Source: Scatosoma sp045594025 (GTDB taxonomy: Bacteria; Bacillota; Clostridia; Christensenellales; Borkfalkiaceae). Taken from it: a stretch of DNA of 11,935 nt. Positions 1-6,344 of this stretch are shown here, in pieces (positions within the stretch are counted from its first letter, which is position 1; each line of letters starts with the position of its first letter). A program made the translations under genes and the position numbers. Location of the stretch: NCBI GenBank assembly GCA_045594025.1, contig JAZNXS010000039.1, forward strand, positions 1 to 11,935. The letters are read 5' to 3'. The notes under the pieces were generated by a model that saw only the letters and a program-made list of their open reading frames with translations, did not search any database and was not told where the DNA came from.

Positions 1-114
1 TATATACTTCGCAATACTTCGTCGAACTTGCGTTTTGTTTTGGTCGTGTACGCTCAGTACACTCCCTGCAACAAAGCCGCGTTCTTCTTGTCTTGCTCGT
101 ATCTCTGTATTTTT
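1..114 (+). repeat. 119-nt hairpin element, copy 1 (left end cut by window)
   Basis: First of three related copies; its extreme left end lies before the window. It aligns with 135-248 with three differences visible by eye (position 55 and two near 82-87). It contains a central stem-loop, TGTAC (47-51), loop GCTCA, GTACA (57-61). Flanking GAAC near 24-27 and GTTC near 81-84 can close a longer arm around CAAAGC/GTTTTG tracts. The reading frame at 35-262 is a by-product of this repeat and the next one, not a gene. The element type is unknown; it looks like a non-coding palindromic interspersed element. Confidence 0.75.
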
Positions 115-127
115 GACGAGTGAAGGG

Positions 128-246
128 AAATACATATATACTTCGCAATACTTCGTCGAACTTGCGTTTTGTTTTGGTCGTGTACGCTTAGTACACTCCC
201 TGCAACAAAGCCGCGCTCTTTTTGTCTTGCTCGTATCTCTGTATTT
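128..246 (+). repeat. 119-nt hairpin element, copy 2 (complete)
   Basis: A complete copy bounded by the inverted ends AAATACA (128-134) and TGTATTT (240-246). It has a central stem-loop TGTAC (181-185), loop GCTTA, GTACA (191-195), which G180 and C196 extend. It lies 134 nt downstream of copy 1, so the two form a tandem pair directly upstream of the pduS-like gene. Its length equals that of copy 3 (119 nt). It contains no credible coding sequence. It may act as an RNA structure in the operon transcript or be a mobile miniature element; the sequence does not decide between these. Confidence 0.75.
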
Positions 247-261
247 TTTACAAGTTACGTA

Positions 262-283
262 GTGTATCAATAACGCAATACAC
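262..283 (+). promoter_or_regulatory. Inverted repeat immediately upstream of the pduS-like start
   Basis: GTGTAT (262-267) and ATACAC (278-283) form a 6-bp perfect inverted repeat around a 10-nt loop, followed by a run of seven A. It ends nine bases before the ATG, where a Shine-Dalgarno sequence would normally lie; no purine-rich SD is visible here. It could be an operator or an RNA hairpin affecting initiation. The loop region CAATAACGCAA recurs as its reverse complement at 2235-2245. The function is not established. Confidence 0.35.
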
Positions 284-292
284 AAAAAAATT

Positions 293-1615
293 ATGGAACT
301 GAAAGAAATCATGAAAAACGCAGGCATTGTCGGTGCCGGCGGCGCGGGTTTTCCCTCGTATGCAAAGCTTGCAGACGGCGCGGATACCCTCGTCATTAAC
401 GGCGCGGAATGTGAACCGCTTTTGTACACCGATTACGTACTCCTGCAAAAAGAAATGCCTATGGTACTCGCAGGCATCAAAGCCGTGCTGGATTATGCAA
501 AAATCCCGCAGGGTTTATTATGCGTGAAAGATCATACGGCGAAGCGTTTACGCTTGGAAGACGGCGCTCGGTTGAGCGAAAAAATCACGTTGAAGGTATT
601 GCCTGACGTATATCCGATGGGCGATGAAATCAGCTTGATTTACCAAGCAACAGGGAGAGTGGTGCGCCCCGGCAATCTGCCGATTACGGCAGGCGTCATC
701 GTATATAACGTCGAAACGGTATACAACGTAGCGATGGCGATAAAGCACAATGCGCCCGTAACCATGAAATGGGTGACGATTGGTGGGGATATTCCGCAGC
801 CGATCGTAGTGAAAGTGCCTGTTGGTATTCCTGTTTCAGAGTTATTTGACAAAAATTCGATTACAGTCCCCGAAGAGTACGTCGTTTTGGACGGCGGCCC
901 TTCGATGGGTAAAGTGATAAATCCCGACACAGCGGTCATTACAAAGACGACGAAAGGGCTTTTGATCCTGCCGCCGAACGTTCCGGCAATCGAAAGCAAA
1001 TTTTTGGACGGTGGGAAATCGATTGCGCGCGCAGAGACGGCGTGTTGTCAATGTACCCGTTGTACGGATATGTGTCCAAGACATTTGCTTGGATATGCGT
1101 TGGAACCGCATAAGATGGTGCGTACTGCCAAAGGCGCGGCGACGGTTATGCCGGAAATGGTGCTTGCCGCTACACTCTGCTGCGGCTGTGGGCTTTGCGA
1201 AACGTTGGCTTGTTGCCAAGGCATTTCCCCGAGGGCGGTCATCAACGAATACAAAACCCTTCTTGCGAAAAACAAAATGCGCTACGTAGGAAAAGAGGAC
1301 GTATTCCCTGCGCCCGAAAGAGAGTACCGCATGGTACCGTCCGAGCGTTGGGCAAGCGTACTTGGCGTAGCCAAGTTTGACAAGGTAGCGAAATACGTGG
1401 GCGAGGACAATAATTTCTCTCGCGCGGAAATCTATCTCCGCCAGCACATCGGCGCGCCCAGCGTGCCTTGCGTAGCGGACGGCGATTACGTAAAGAAAGG
1501 GGATTTGATTGCGCAGAGCGCTGAAGGGCTTTCCCTTCCGCAATATGCAACGATGGACGGAAGAGTAACAGTGTACGAAGGTACGAAGATAATCATTGAT
1601 AGGGTGTTTGAATAA
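293..1615 (+). CDS. pduS: PduS/RnfC-like flavin and Fe-S electron-transfer protein (BMC-associated)
   Basis: A 440-residue protein of the RnfC/PduS family, cytoplasmic or BMC-lumen, with no signal peptide. The N-terminus has the Gly-rich AGIVGAGGAGFP stretch (about residues 10-21) typical of the NADH/flavin-binding part of this family. Two ferredoxin-type cysteine sets follow: C251, C254, C257, C261 (CX2CX2CX3CP) and C296, C299, C302, C307 (CX2CX2CX4C), enough for two 4Fe-4S clusters. The last 60 or so residues resemble a barrel-sandwich hybrid domain. In B12-dependent Pdu loci PduS is a cobalamin reductase. Here the dehydratase is a glycyl radical enzyme, so the role is more likely NADH-linked electron transfer through the neighbouring PduT-like shell protein (inference). 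The start gives the family-typical N-terminus although no SD is visible. Its stop overlaps the next start by one base (TAATG), indicating coupling. Confidence 0.9.
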   Translation: MELKEIMKNAGIVGAGGAGFPSYAKLADGADTLVINGAECEPLLYTDYVLLQKEMPMVLAGIKAVLDYAKIPQGLLCVKDHTAKRLRLEDGARLSEKITLKVLPDVYPMGDEISLIYQATGRVVRPGNLPITAGVIVYNVETVYNVAMAIKHNAPVTMKWVTIGGDIPQPIVVKVPVGIPVSELFDKNSITVPEEYVVLDGGPSMGKVINPDTAVITKTTKGLLILPPNVPAIESKFLDGGKSIARAETACCQCTRCTDMCPRHLLGYALEPHKMVRTAKGAATVMPEMVLAATLCCGCGLCETLACCQGISPRAVINEYKTLLAKNKMRYVGKEDVFPAPEREYRMVPSERWASVLGVAKFDKVAKYVGEDNNFSRAEIYLRQHIGAPSVPCVADGDYVKKGDLIAQSAEGLSLPQYATMDGRVTVYEGTKIIIDRVFE

Positions 1616-2160
1616 TGTTTAAAGCGATTGGTGTTATTGAGTTAAAGAGTATTCCCAAAGGTGTGGAAGCGACGGACGCAGCGTTGAAGAGCGCAGGGGT
1701 AGAGCTGGTATCGGCGCACCCTTCCTGCCCCGGTAAGTACGAAATCGTATTGACGGGTTCCATTTCCAACGTAACGGCGGCGGTCAGCCACGTACTTTCC
1801 AAATTTGACGGCTACGTGATCGATTCTTCCGTGATGGGTAGAATCGACGAACAGGTCATTACGGCATTGTTCGGTACGCAAACGACGGCGAGAAAAGGTT
1901 CGCTTGGGCTGATTGAAACCTATTCCGCGGCGACGACGATTAAGGCGGCGGATATTGCCGTCAAAACGGCGAGGGTGGAAATCTTCGATTTGCGCGTTTC
2001 TCGCGGTATGGGCGGCAAGGGCGTTATTATGCTTACGGGGGAAGTAGGCGACGTAACGGCGGCTGTGGAAGCAGGCTCTAACTATGCAAAGCAAAGCGGT
2101 CAGCTTTCCAGCGAGGCTATCATAGCTGCACCGCACGCAGAACTTTGGAATCAACTCTAA
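1615..2160 (+). CDS. pduT: PduT-like tandem-BMC-domain shell protein with Fe-S site
   Basis: A 181-residue protein with two BMC domains in tandem (about residues 3-85 and 94-175), the architecture of trimeric BMC-T shell proteins. Both repeats show the family pattern: an IG/LGLIE beta strand, then an ATDAALKSA- or AADIAVKTA-type helix, a central glycine-rich strand, and a VTAAV helix. Cys38 in SCPGKY falls exactly where Salmonella PduT has the cysteine that ligates a 4Fe-4S cluster at the trimer pore, so I infer an electron-conducting pore. The adjacent, translationally coupled pduS-like gene supports a PduS-PduT electron path across the shell. Length matches PduT (about 180 residues). It is the most upstream shell gene in the window; no BMC-H or BMC-P gene is present. 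Confidence 0.92.
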   Translation: MFKAIGVIELKSIPKGVEATDAALKSAGVELVSAHPSCPGKYEIVLTGSISNVTAAVSHVLSKFDGYVIDSSVMGRIDEQVITALFGTQTTARKGSLGLIETYSAATTIKAADIAVKTARVEIFDLRVSRGMGGKGVIMLTGEVGDVTAAVEAGSNYAKQSGQLSSEAIIAAPHAELWNQL

Positions 2161-2346
2161 GAGATTATTTTTTCACTTCGTGAAAAGTGAATTGCCTAAC
2201 GGCGTGAATGGTCCTATGGACGTAAATTGCGCCGTTGCGTTATTGAATAATTTCCACAACGACGGCAAAGCCGTCAATTCACGAAAACGTCGTTTTCAAT
2301 TCACTGAGCGATAGCGAAAATTCACTGTGTGAAAACGCAATTTCAC
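2161..2346 (+). repeat. Array of small hairpins joined by AATTCAC linkers
   Basis: The spacer between the pduT-like gene and the dehydratase is nearly all inverted repeats. Visible stems: TTTTCAC/GTGAAAA (2170-2176/2180-2186), AACGGCG/CGCCGTT (2198-2204/2230-2236) enclosing GTCC/GGAC (2211-2214/2218-2221), TTATT/AATAA (2240-2244/2246-2250), GACGGC/GCCGTC (2261-2266/2270-2275), and GAAAAC/GTTTTC (2283-2288/2292-2297). AATTCAC recurs at 2276, 2298 and 2319, then as ATTTCAC at 2340, a spacing of 22, 21 and 21 nt. Its reverse complement GTGAATT is at 2187-2193. No coding sequence is supported. It may protect mRNA ends or space the genes; the function is unknown. Confidence 0.65.
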
Positions 2347-2364
2347 CTAGTTTATAAATTTTAC

Positions 2365-2380
2365 TGTGACGGTAGACACA
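2365..2380 (+). promoter_or_regulatory. CRP-like palindrome upstream of the dehydratase gene
   Basis: TGTGA (2365-2369), six bases, then ACACA (2376-2380) is a near-perfect dyad of the CRP/FNR half-site type, ending 25 bases before the dehydratase ATG. A single short match in an intergenic region rich in palindromes could be chance. No regulator gene of this family is in the window. I see no convincing -35/-10 pair nearby, although TATAAA occurs at 2353-2358. Confidence 0.25.
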
Positions 2381-2405
2381 ATTTCCCCGTTAAAAGGTAA
2401 CAATT

Positions 2406-4937
2406 ATGGAAAATATTAAATTTGTCATTGAAAAAAGCGCAAGAATAGAAAAGCTAGTAAACGCTTTATATGAAAAGATGCCTGAAATTGAATCGGCGCG
2501 TGGCTTATTGGTCACGGAAAGCTATAAATCTACCGAGGATTTGCCGATTATTTTACGCCGTAGCGCGGCGTTTGCGCACATTTTGCGCAACATTCCTATC
2601 GTGATTCGTGATAACGAACTCATCGTAGGTAGCGCTACCGTTGCGCCCAGAGGTTGTCAGGTATTTCCCGAATATTCCTATGAATGGTTAGAAGCGGAAT
2701 TTGACACGGTAGCTACCCGTGACGCCGATCCTTTCTACATCAGTGAAAAGACGAAAGAGGAATTGCGCGGCGCGTATACTTACTGGAAGGGTAAAACGTG
2801 TAGTGATTTAGCAAAATCCAACATGGCGCCTGCTGCGTACGAAGCGTTTACCGTGCACGGCATGTTCACGCCCGGTAACTATTTCTACAACGGTATCGGC
2901 CACGTGAACGTCAATTACGAAAAGGTACTGAAAATCGGTTATAGAGGCATCATGGCGGAGGCGCAATCCGCAAGGGATAAGCTGGACGTCAGCGATCCCG
3001 AATACGTACAAAGACATAACTTCCTTACCGCAGTTATCGAATCGTGTGAAGCGGTGGTGGAATATGCGCGCAGATACGCCGTTCTTGCCCGTGAAATGGC
3101 AAAGCAGGAAACGGACGACGTTCGTAAGGCAGAGCTGAATAAAATCGCTACCAACTGTATGCGCGTACCCGAATTCCCTGCAAGCGACTTCCATGAAGCA
3201 TGTCAATCCTTCTGGTTTGTACAGCTTTTGTTGCAAGTGGAATCGAGTGGACATTCCATCTCGCCCGGTCGTTTCGACCAGTACATGTATCCCTATTATA
3301 AGAAAGATATCGACGAAGGCAAGCTGACGCTCGAACAGGCGCAGGAGCTCATCGATTGTATTTGGGTAAAACTTAACGATATCAACAAAGTGCGTGACGC
3401 AGTTTCCGCAGACGGCTTTGCAGGCTATGGTATGTTCCAGAATTTGATCGTTGGCGGACAAAACGTCCATGGCATGGACGCGACGAACGATCTTTCCTAT
3501 ATGTGTTTGGAAGCGGCTATGCACGTGCCTTTGCCTCAGCCTTCTATCTCCGTCCGCGTATGGAACGGTACGCCGGATGCCTTCATGGTCAAGGCGGCGG
3601 CGCTTACCCGTTTGGGTACGGGCTTGCCTGCATATTATAACGACGAAGTTATCATTCCCTCGATTATGGCGAGAGGGCTTACCTTAGAGGATGCAAGAGA
3701 TTACTGTATCATCGGTTGCGTAGAACCGCAAAAGGGCGCAAAGACGGACGGTTGGCATGACGCCGCGTTCTTCAATATGTGCCGCCCGTTAGAATTAGTA
3801 TTTTCTAACGGCGTAGACAAGGGTGTGCAAATTGGACCTGAAACGGGTGACGTTGCGAATATGCGTACGTTCGAAGAGGTGTTCGAAGCGTATAAAACGC
3901 AGCAAAGCTATTTCATCAAGCTCCTCGTCAATGCAAATAACGCCATCGACGTGGCGCACGCTACGCGTTGTCCTTTGCCTTTCCAGTCCTGTATGGTAGA
4001 CGATTGTATCGGCAGAGGAAAATCCTTGCAAGAGGGTGGCGCAATCTATAACTTCACAGGGCCTCAGGGCTTTGGTATCGCAAACAATGCAGACGCCTTT
4101 TTGGCGATTAAGAAGCTTTGCTTCGAGGATGGTTCGGTAACGTTGACCGAGCTTCGCGAGGCAATGCAGGCGAACTACGGCTACGGCATTACGGGTAAGG
4201 CGGCGGAACGCATTACGAATGAAGTGGCTTGCGGACTTGCAGAAGAAGGGATTACCGTTACGGAAGGTGTGATTAGAGCGATCTATGAAGAAGTGACCAC
4301 CGGCAACGCAATTCCTGCGGAAAAGAGAGCAAGATATAGAGAAATCAAGAGATTGATTGATGAAACCTGCCCTAAGTACGGCAACGACGATATAGAAGCG
4401 GATATGCTGGCAAGAGCTGTTGCAAACACATACACAAGGGAAGTGGAAAAATATAAAAATCCTCGCGGCGGCGTATTCCAAGCAGGGTTATATCCCGTTT
4501 CGGCAAACGTACCGCTTGGTGCGCAGACGGGGGCTACCCCCGACGGTAGATTGGCGTTCACGCCCGTAGCGGACGGTATCGGCCCTGCCTCGGGCAGAGA
4601 CGTAAAAGGCCCGACGGCAACGGCAAACTCGGTTGCAAGATTGGAACAGGACGTAGCGTCCAACGGTACTCTGTTGAACCAGAAATTCCATCCTTCCGCT
4701 TTGGCAGGTATGAGTGGTTTGACGAAATTTGCGGCTTTAATTCGCTCCTATTTCGATCAAAAGGGTATGCATATGCAGTTTAACGTGGTTACACGCGAAA
4801 CGCTGTTAGACGCCCAAAAGAACCCCGAAAAATACAAGACGCTTGTCGTTCGTGTTGCAGGGTACAGCGCGTTGTTCACGACGCTTTCGAGATCGTTGCA
4901 GGATGATATTATCAATCGTACTGAACAAGGCTTTTAA
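2406..4937 (+). CDS. Glycyl radical diol dehydratase (B12-independent 1,2-propanediol/glycerol dehydratase type)
   Basis: An 843-residue glycyl radical enzyme of the pyruvate formate-lyase superfamily. It has the thiyl cysteine C438 in IIGCVEPQ, the adjacent general base E440, and the radical glycine G819 in RVAGYSALF near the C-terminus. Residues expected to hold the two diol hydroxyls are present: H166 in GHVNVNYEKV, H283-S284 in SGHSISPGRFDQYMYP, and D452, 14 residues after the cysteine. This set is characteristic of the glycerol and 1,2-propanediol dehydratases, whose reaction gives 3-hydroxypropionaldehyde or propionaldehyde. A weak SD (AAAGG) precedes the start. There is no long N-terminal extension, unlike the long form of choline lyase. 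Propanediol is favoured because a rhamnosidase gene lies downstream and the shell genes are Pdu-like. Choline lyase or glycerol dehydratase cannot be fully excluded from sequence alone. Confidence 0.9.
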   Translation: MENIKFVIEKSARIEKLVNALYEKMPEIESARGLLVTESYKSTEDLPIILRRSAAFAHILRNIPIVIRDNELIVGSATVAPRGCQVFPEYSYEWLEAEFDTVATRDADPFYISEKTKEELRGAYTYWKGKTCSDLAKSNMAPAAYEAFTVHGMFTPGNYFYNGIGHVNVNYEKVLKIGYRGIMAEAQSARDKLDVSDPEYVQRHNFLTAVIESCEAVVEYARRYAVLAREMAKQETDDVRKAELNKIATNCMRVPEFPASDFHEACQSFWFVQLLLQVESSGHSISPGRFDQYMYPYYKKDIDEGKLTLEQAQELIDCIWVKLNDINKVRDAVSADGFAGYGMFQNLIVGGQNVHGMDATNDLSYMCLEAAMHVPLPQPSISVRVWNGTPDAFMVKAAALTRLGTGLPAYYNDEVIIPSIMARGLTLEDARDYCIIGCVEPQKGAKTDGWHDAAFFNMCRPLELVFSNGVDKGVQIGPETGDVANMRTFEEVFEAYKTQQSYFIKLLVNANNAIDVAHATRCPLPFQSCMVDDCIGRGKSLQEGGAIYNFTGPQGFGIANNADAFLAIKKLCFEDGSVTLTELREAMQANYGYGITGKAAERITNEVACGLAEEGITVTEGVIRAIYEEVTTGNAIPAEKRARYREIKRLIDETCPKYGNDDIEADMLARAVANTYTREVEKYKNPRGGVFQAGLYPVSANVPLGAQTGATPDGRLAFTPVADGIGPASGRDVKGPTATANSVARLEQDVASNGTLLNQKFHPSALAGMSGLTKFAALIRSYFDQKGMHMQFNVVTRETLLDAQKNPEKYKTLVVRVAGYSALFTTLSRSLQDDIINRTEQGF

Positions 4938-4939
4938 AT

Positions 4940-5058
4940 AAAACGCATATATGCGTCGCAATACTTTGTCGCAGCTCCGTGTGCCTTAGTCACGTACGCT
5001 AAGTACGCTCCTATCGGCATACTCGCTGCTCCTCGTCTTGCTCGCATCTCTGCGTTTT
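4940..5058 (+). repeat. 119-nt hairpin element, copy 3 (diverged)
   Basis: It starts three bases after the dehydratase stop and has the same length and layout as the element at 128-246, but many substitutions. The ends are AAAACGCA (4940-4947) and TGCGTTTT (5051-5058). The central stem is CGTAC (4993-4997), loop GCTAA, GTACG (5003-5007). Longer arms TGCC/GGCA and GCAGC/GCTGC nest around it. Stem positions differ from copy 2 in a paired way (T:A became C:G at the stem base; TA/TA became CG/CG in the ends), so pairing is conserved while sequence is not. It separates the dehydratase from its activase and has no T-tract like an intrinsic terminator. Confidence 0.7.
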
Positions 5059-5090
5059 ATGGCTTCGTACCAACCTGACGTTGGACGCAG
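5050..5090 (+). other. Hairpin overlapping the right end of the third repeat copy
   Basis: CTGCGT (5050-5055) can pair with ACGCAG (5085-5090) around an inner stem CCAAC (5070-5074) and GTTGG (5080-5084). Its left arm uses the same TGCGT that pairs with the left end of the 119-nt element, so the two foldings are mutually exclusive. The remaining spacer to 5164 is AT-rich with no clear promoter. Confidence 0.35.
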
Positions 5091-5164
5091 TAATGTGTCT
5101 TATAGCCGTTCTTGTAGTTCGTTGCGTATATCACTAAAATTATTTCTTTATTCATTGGGGATTT

Positions 5165-5950
5165 ATGAGTTATTATAATACCAAAGGCAGAATATTTAAT
5201 ATCCAGCGCTTTTCGATACACGACGGACCGGGTATCCGTACCATCGTGTTCTTTAAGGGCTGTTTTATGCGTTGCGCTTGGTGTTGCAACCCCGAATCGC
5301 AATCCTACGAAATCCAGAAGATGGTGGAAAACGGGAAAGAGAAAACCGTGGGTAGAGACGTTACGGTAGAAGAAATTTTACCCGAAATCCTTGCCGACCG
5401 TACGTTTTATCGCAGAAGCGGCGGTGGGGTAACGCTCTCCGGCGGCGAGATTCTCGGTCAACCTGATTTTGCAAGGGATTTATTACGCGCTTGTAAGGAG
5501 AACGGTTTACATACCGCCGTAGAATCCACGGCAAACGCACCCTTTGAAAGCATTCAAAAAATACTGCCCTATTTAGACCTGTTTTTGATGGATATCAAGC
5601 ATATGGATTCCGCAAAGCATAAGGAATATACGGGCGCGGCAAATGCGTTGATTTTGGAAAATGCGAAGAGGATTGCAAAAAGCGGCGTCGAGTTGGTGAT
5701 TCGTACCCCCGTGGTGCCCAGCTTTAACGATACGGCGGAGGAAATTCGGGCAATTTCGAAATTCGCCGCAACCCTGCCCGGGGTGAAGGAGCATCACTTG
5801 CTTCCCTACCATCGCTTGGGCTCGGAGAAATACGACGGCTTGGGCAGGCAATATTCCATGAAGGAAATTTTGCCGCCTCCCCCTGAAAAGATGAACTACC
5901 TGCTTTCCGTAGCGGAAGAAAGCGGTTTAAAATGCCAAATCGGCGGATGA
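5165..5950 (+). CDS. Glycyl radical enzyme activase (radical SAM), short form without ferredoxin domain
   Basis: A 261-residue radical SAM enzyme that would generate the glycyl radical on the upstream dehydratase by reductive cleavage of S-adenosylmethionine. The cluster motif is C33-X3-C37-X2-C40 in KGCFMRCAWC, preceded by the activase signature IHDGPGIRT (residues 18-26). The SAM-binding SGGE motif is at residues 92-95, where the usual following proline is isoleucine. Many activases of this class carry an inserted domain with eight extra cysteines for two 4Fe-4S clusters. Here only about 25 residues separate the CNPES segment from the next helix and no such cysteines are present, so the layout resembles the pyruvate formate-lyase activase. 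GGGG lies upstream of the ATG. The gap from the dehydratase is 227 bases, wider than expected for an enzyme/activase pair. Confidence 0.9.
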   Translation: MSYYNTKGRIFNIQRFSIHDGPGIRTIVFFKGCFMRCAWCCNPESQSYEIQKMVENGKEKTVGRDVTVEEILPEILADRTFYRRSGGGVTLSGGEILGQPDFARDLLRACKENGLHTAVESTANAPFESIQKILPYLDLFLMDIKHMDSAKHKEYTGAANALILENAKRIAKSGVELVIRTPVVPSFNDTAEEIRAISKFAATLPGVKEHHLLPYHRLGSEKYDGLGRQYSMKEILPPPPEKMNYLLSVAEESGLKCQIGG

Positions 5951-5968
5951 TATAAAAACGCCGAAATT

Positions 5969-5976
5969 AGAAGGAG
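5969..5976 (+). promoter_or_regulatory. Strong ribosome binding site for the pduU-like gene
   Basis: AGAAGGAG lies eight bases before the ATG at 5985 and fixes that start. It is the strongest SD in the shell-gene part of the window, consistent with high expression of a shell protein relative to the coupled genes after it. Confidence 0.7.
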
Positions 5977-5984
5977 TAGATATT

Positions 5985-6344
5985 ATGGAAATGCATGATA
6001 AAATGAGAATTATACAGGAATTCGTTCCCGGTAAGCAAATCACTCTTTGTCATATTATCGCAAACCCTGGCGAAGTGCTTTATACCAAGCTTGGGTTGGA
6101 TCCGCAAACGGATTATACGAGAAGCGCAATCGGCGTATTGACGGTTATTCCTTACGAAAGCGCCGTAATCGCTGCGGATATTGCCATGAAGTCTTCGGGC
6201 GCAGAAATCGGCTTCGTAGATAGATTTACGGGCACGCTGATTATTACGGGCTCGGTTTCGTCCGTAGAAGCGGCGTTTACAGCGATTCGCGAATACTTCG
6301 TGAAGAAATTAGATTATATTTGTTGTGAAGTGACCAAAACCTAA
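5985..6344 (+). CDS. pduU: PduU/EutS-like permuted BMC shell protein
   Basis: A 119-residue shell protein with the circularly permuted BMC fold of PduU and EutS. The N-terminal segment IIQEFVPGKQITLCHIIANPG (about residues 9-29) matches the part that in PduU hexamers forms a small beta-barrel capping the pore. The core follows: an AIGVLTVIP strand, ESAVIAADIAMKSSGAEIGFVD, and an LIITGSVSSVEAAF strand-turn-helix. Length matches PduU/EutS (about 111-116). It begins 34 bases after the activase stop with a strong SD. It ends in a TAATG overlap with the pduV-like gene, the same PduU-PduV order seen in classic pdu operons. The barrel side of PduU has been proposed as a docking site for PduV. Confidence 0.92.
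   Translation: MEMHDKMRIIQEFVPGKQITLCHIIANPGEVLYTKLGLDPQTDYTRSAIGVLTVIPYESAVIAADIAMKSSGAEIGFVDRFTGTLIITGSVSSVEAAFTAIREYFVKKLDYICCEVTKT

Noticed and set aside
1..250. Tandem repeats as a CRISPR array or attachment site
   Set aside because: Only two copies of a 119-nt palindromic unit with a 15-nt gap and no spacers or cas genes; no integrase is present.
35..262. Plus-strand 75-residue reading frame in the first repeat pair
   Set aside because: It is made of the same repeat translated twice, has no SD and no recognisable protein character.
842..1543. Long minus-strand open frame opposite the pduS-like gene (and similar ones opposite the dehydratase and GH106 genes)
   Set aside because: Shadow of a strongly recognised coding sequence; the translation is rich in Arg/His/Cys with no family motif and no RBS.
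2166..2190. Hairpin after the pduT-like gene as an intrinsic terminator
   Set aside because: The T-run precedes the stem instead of following it, so it does not fit a plus-strand terminator.
2406..4937. Choline trimethylamine-lyase (CutC) as the identity of the glycyl radical enzyme
   Set aside because: The H166, H283-S284 and D452 set and the Pdu-like neighbours plus rhamnosidase fit a diol dehydratase better; choline lyase remains only a minor alternative.
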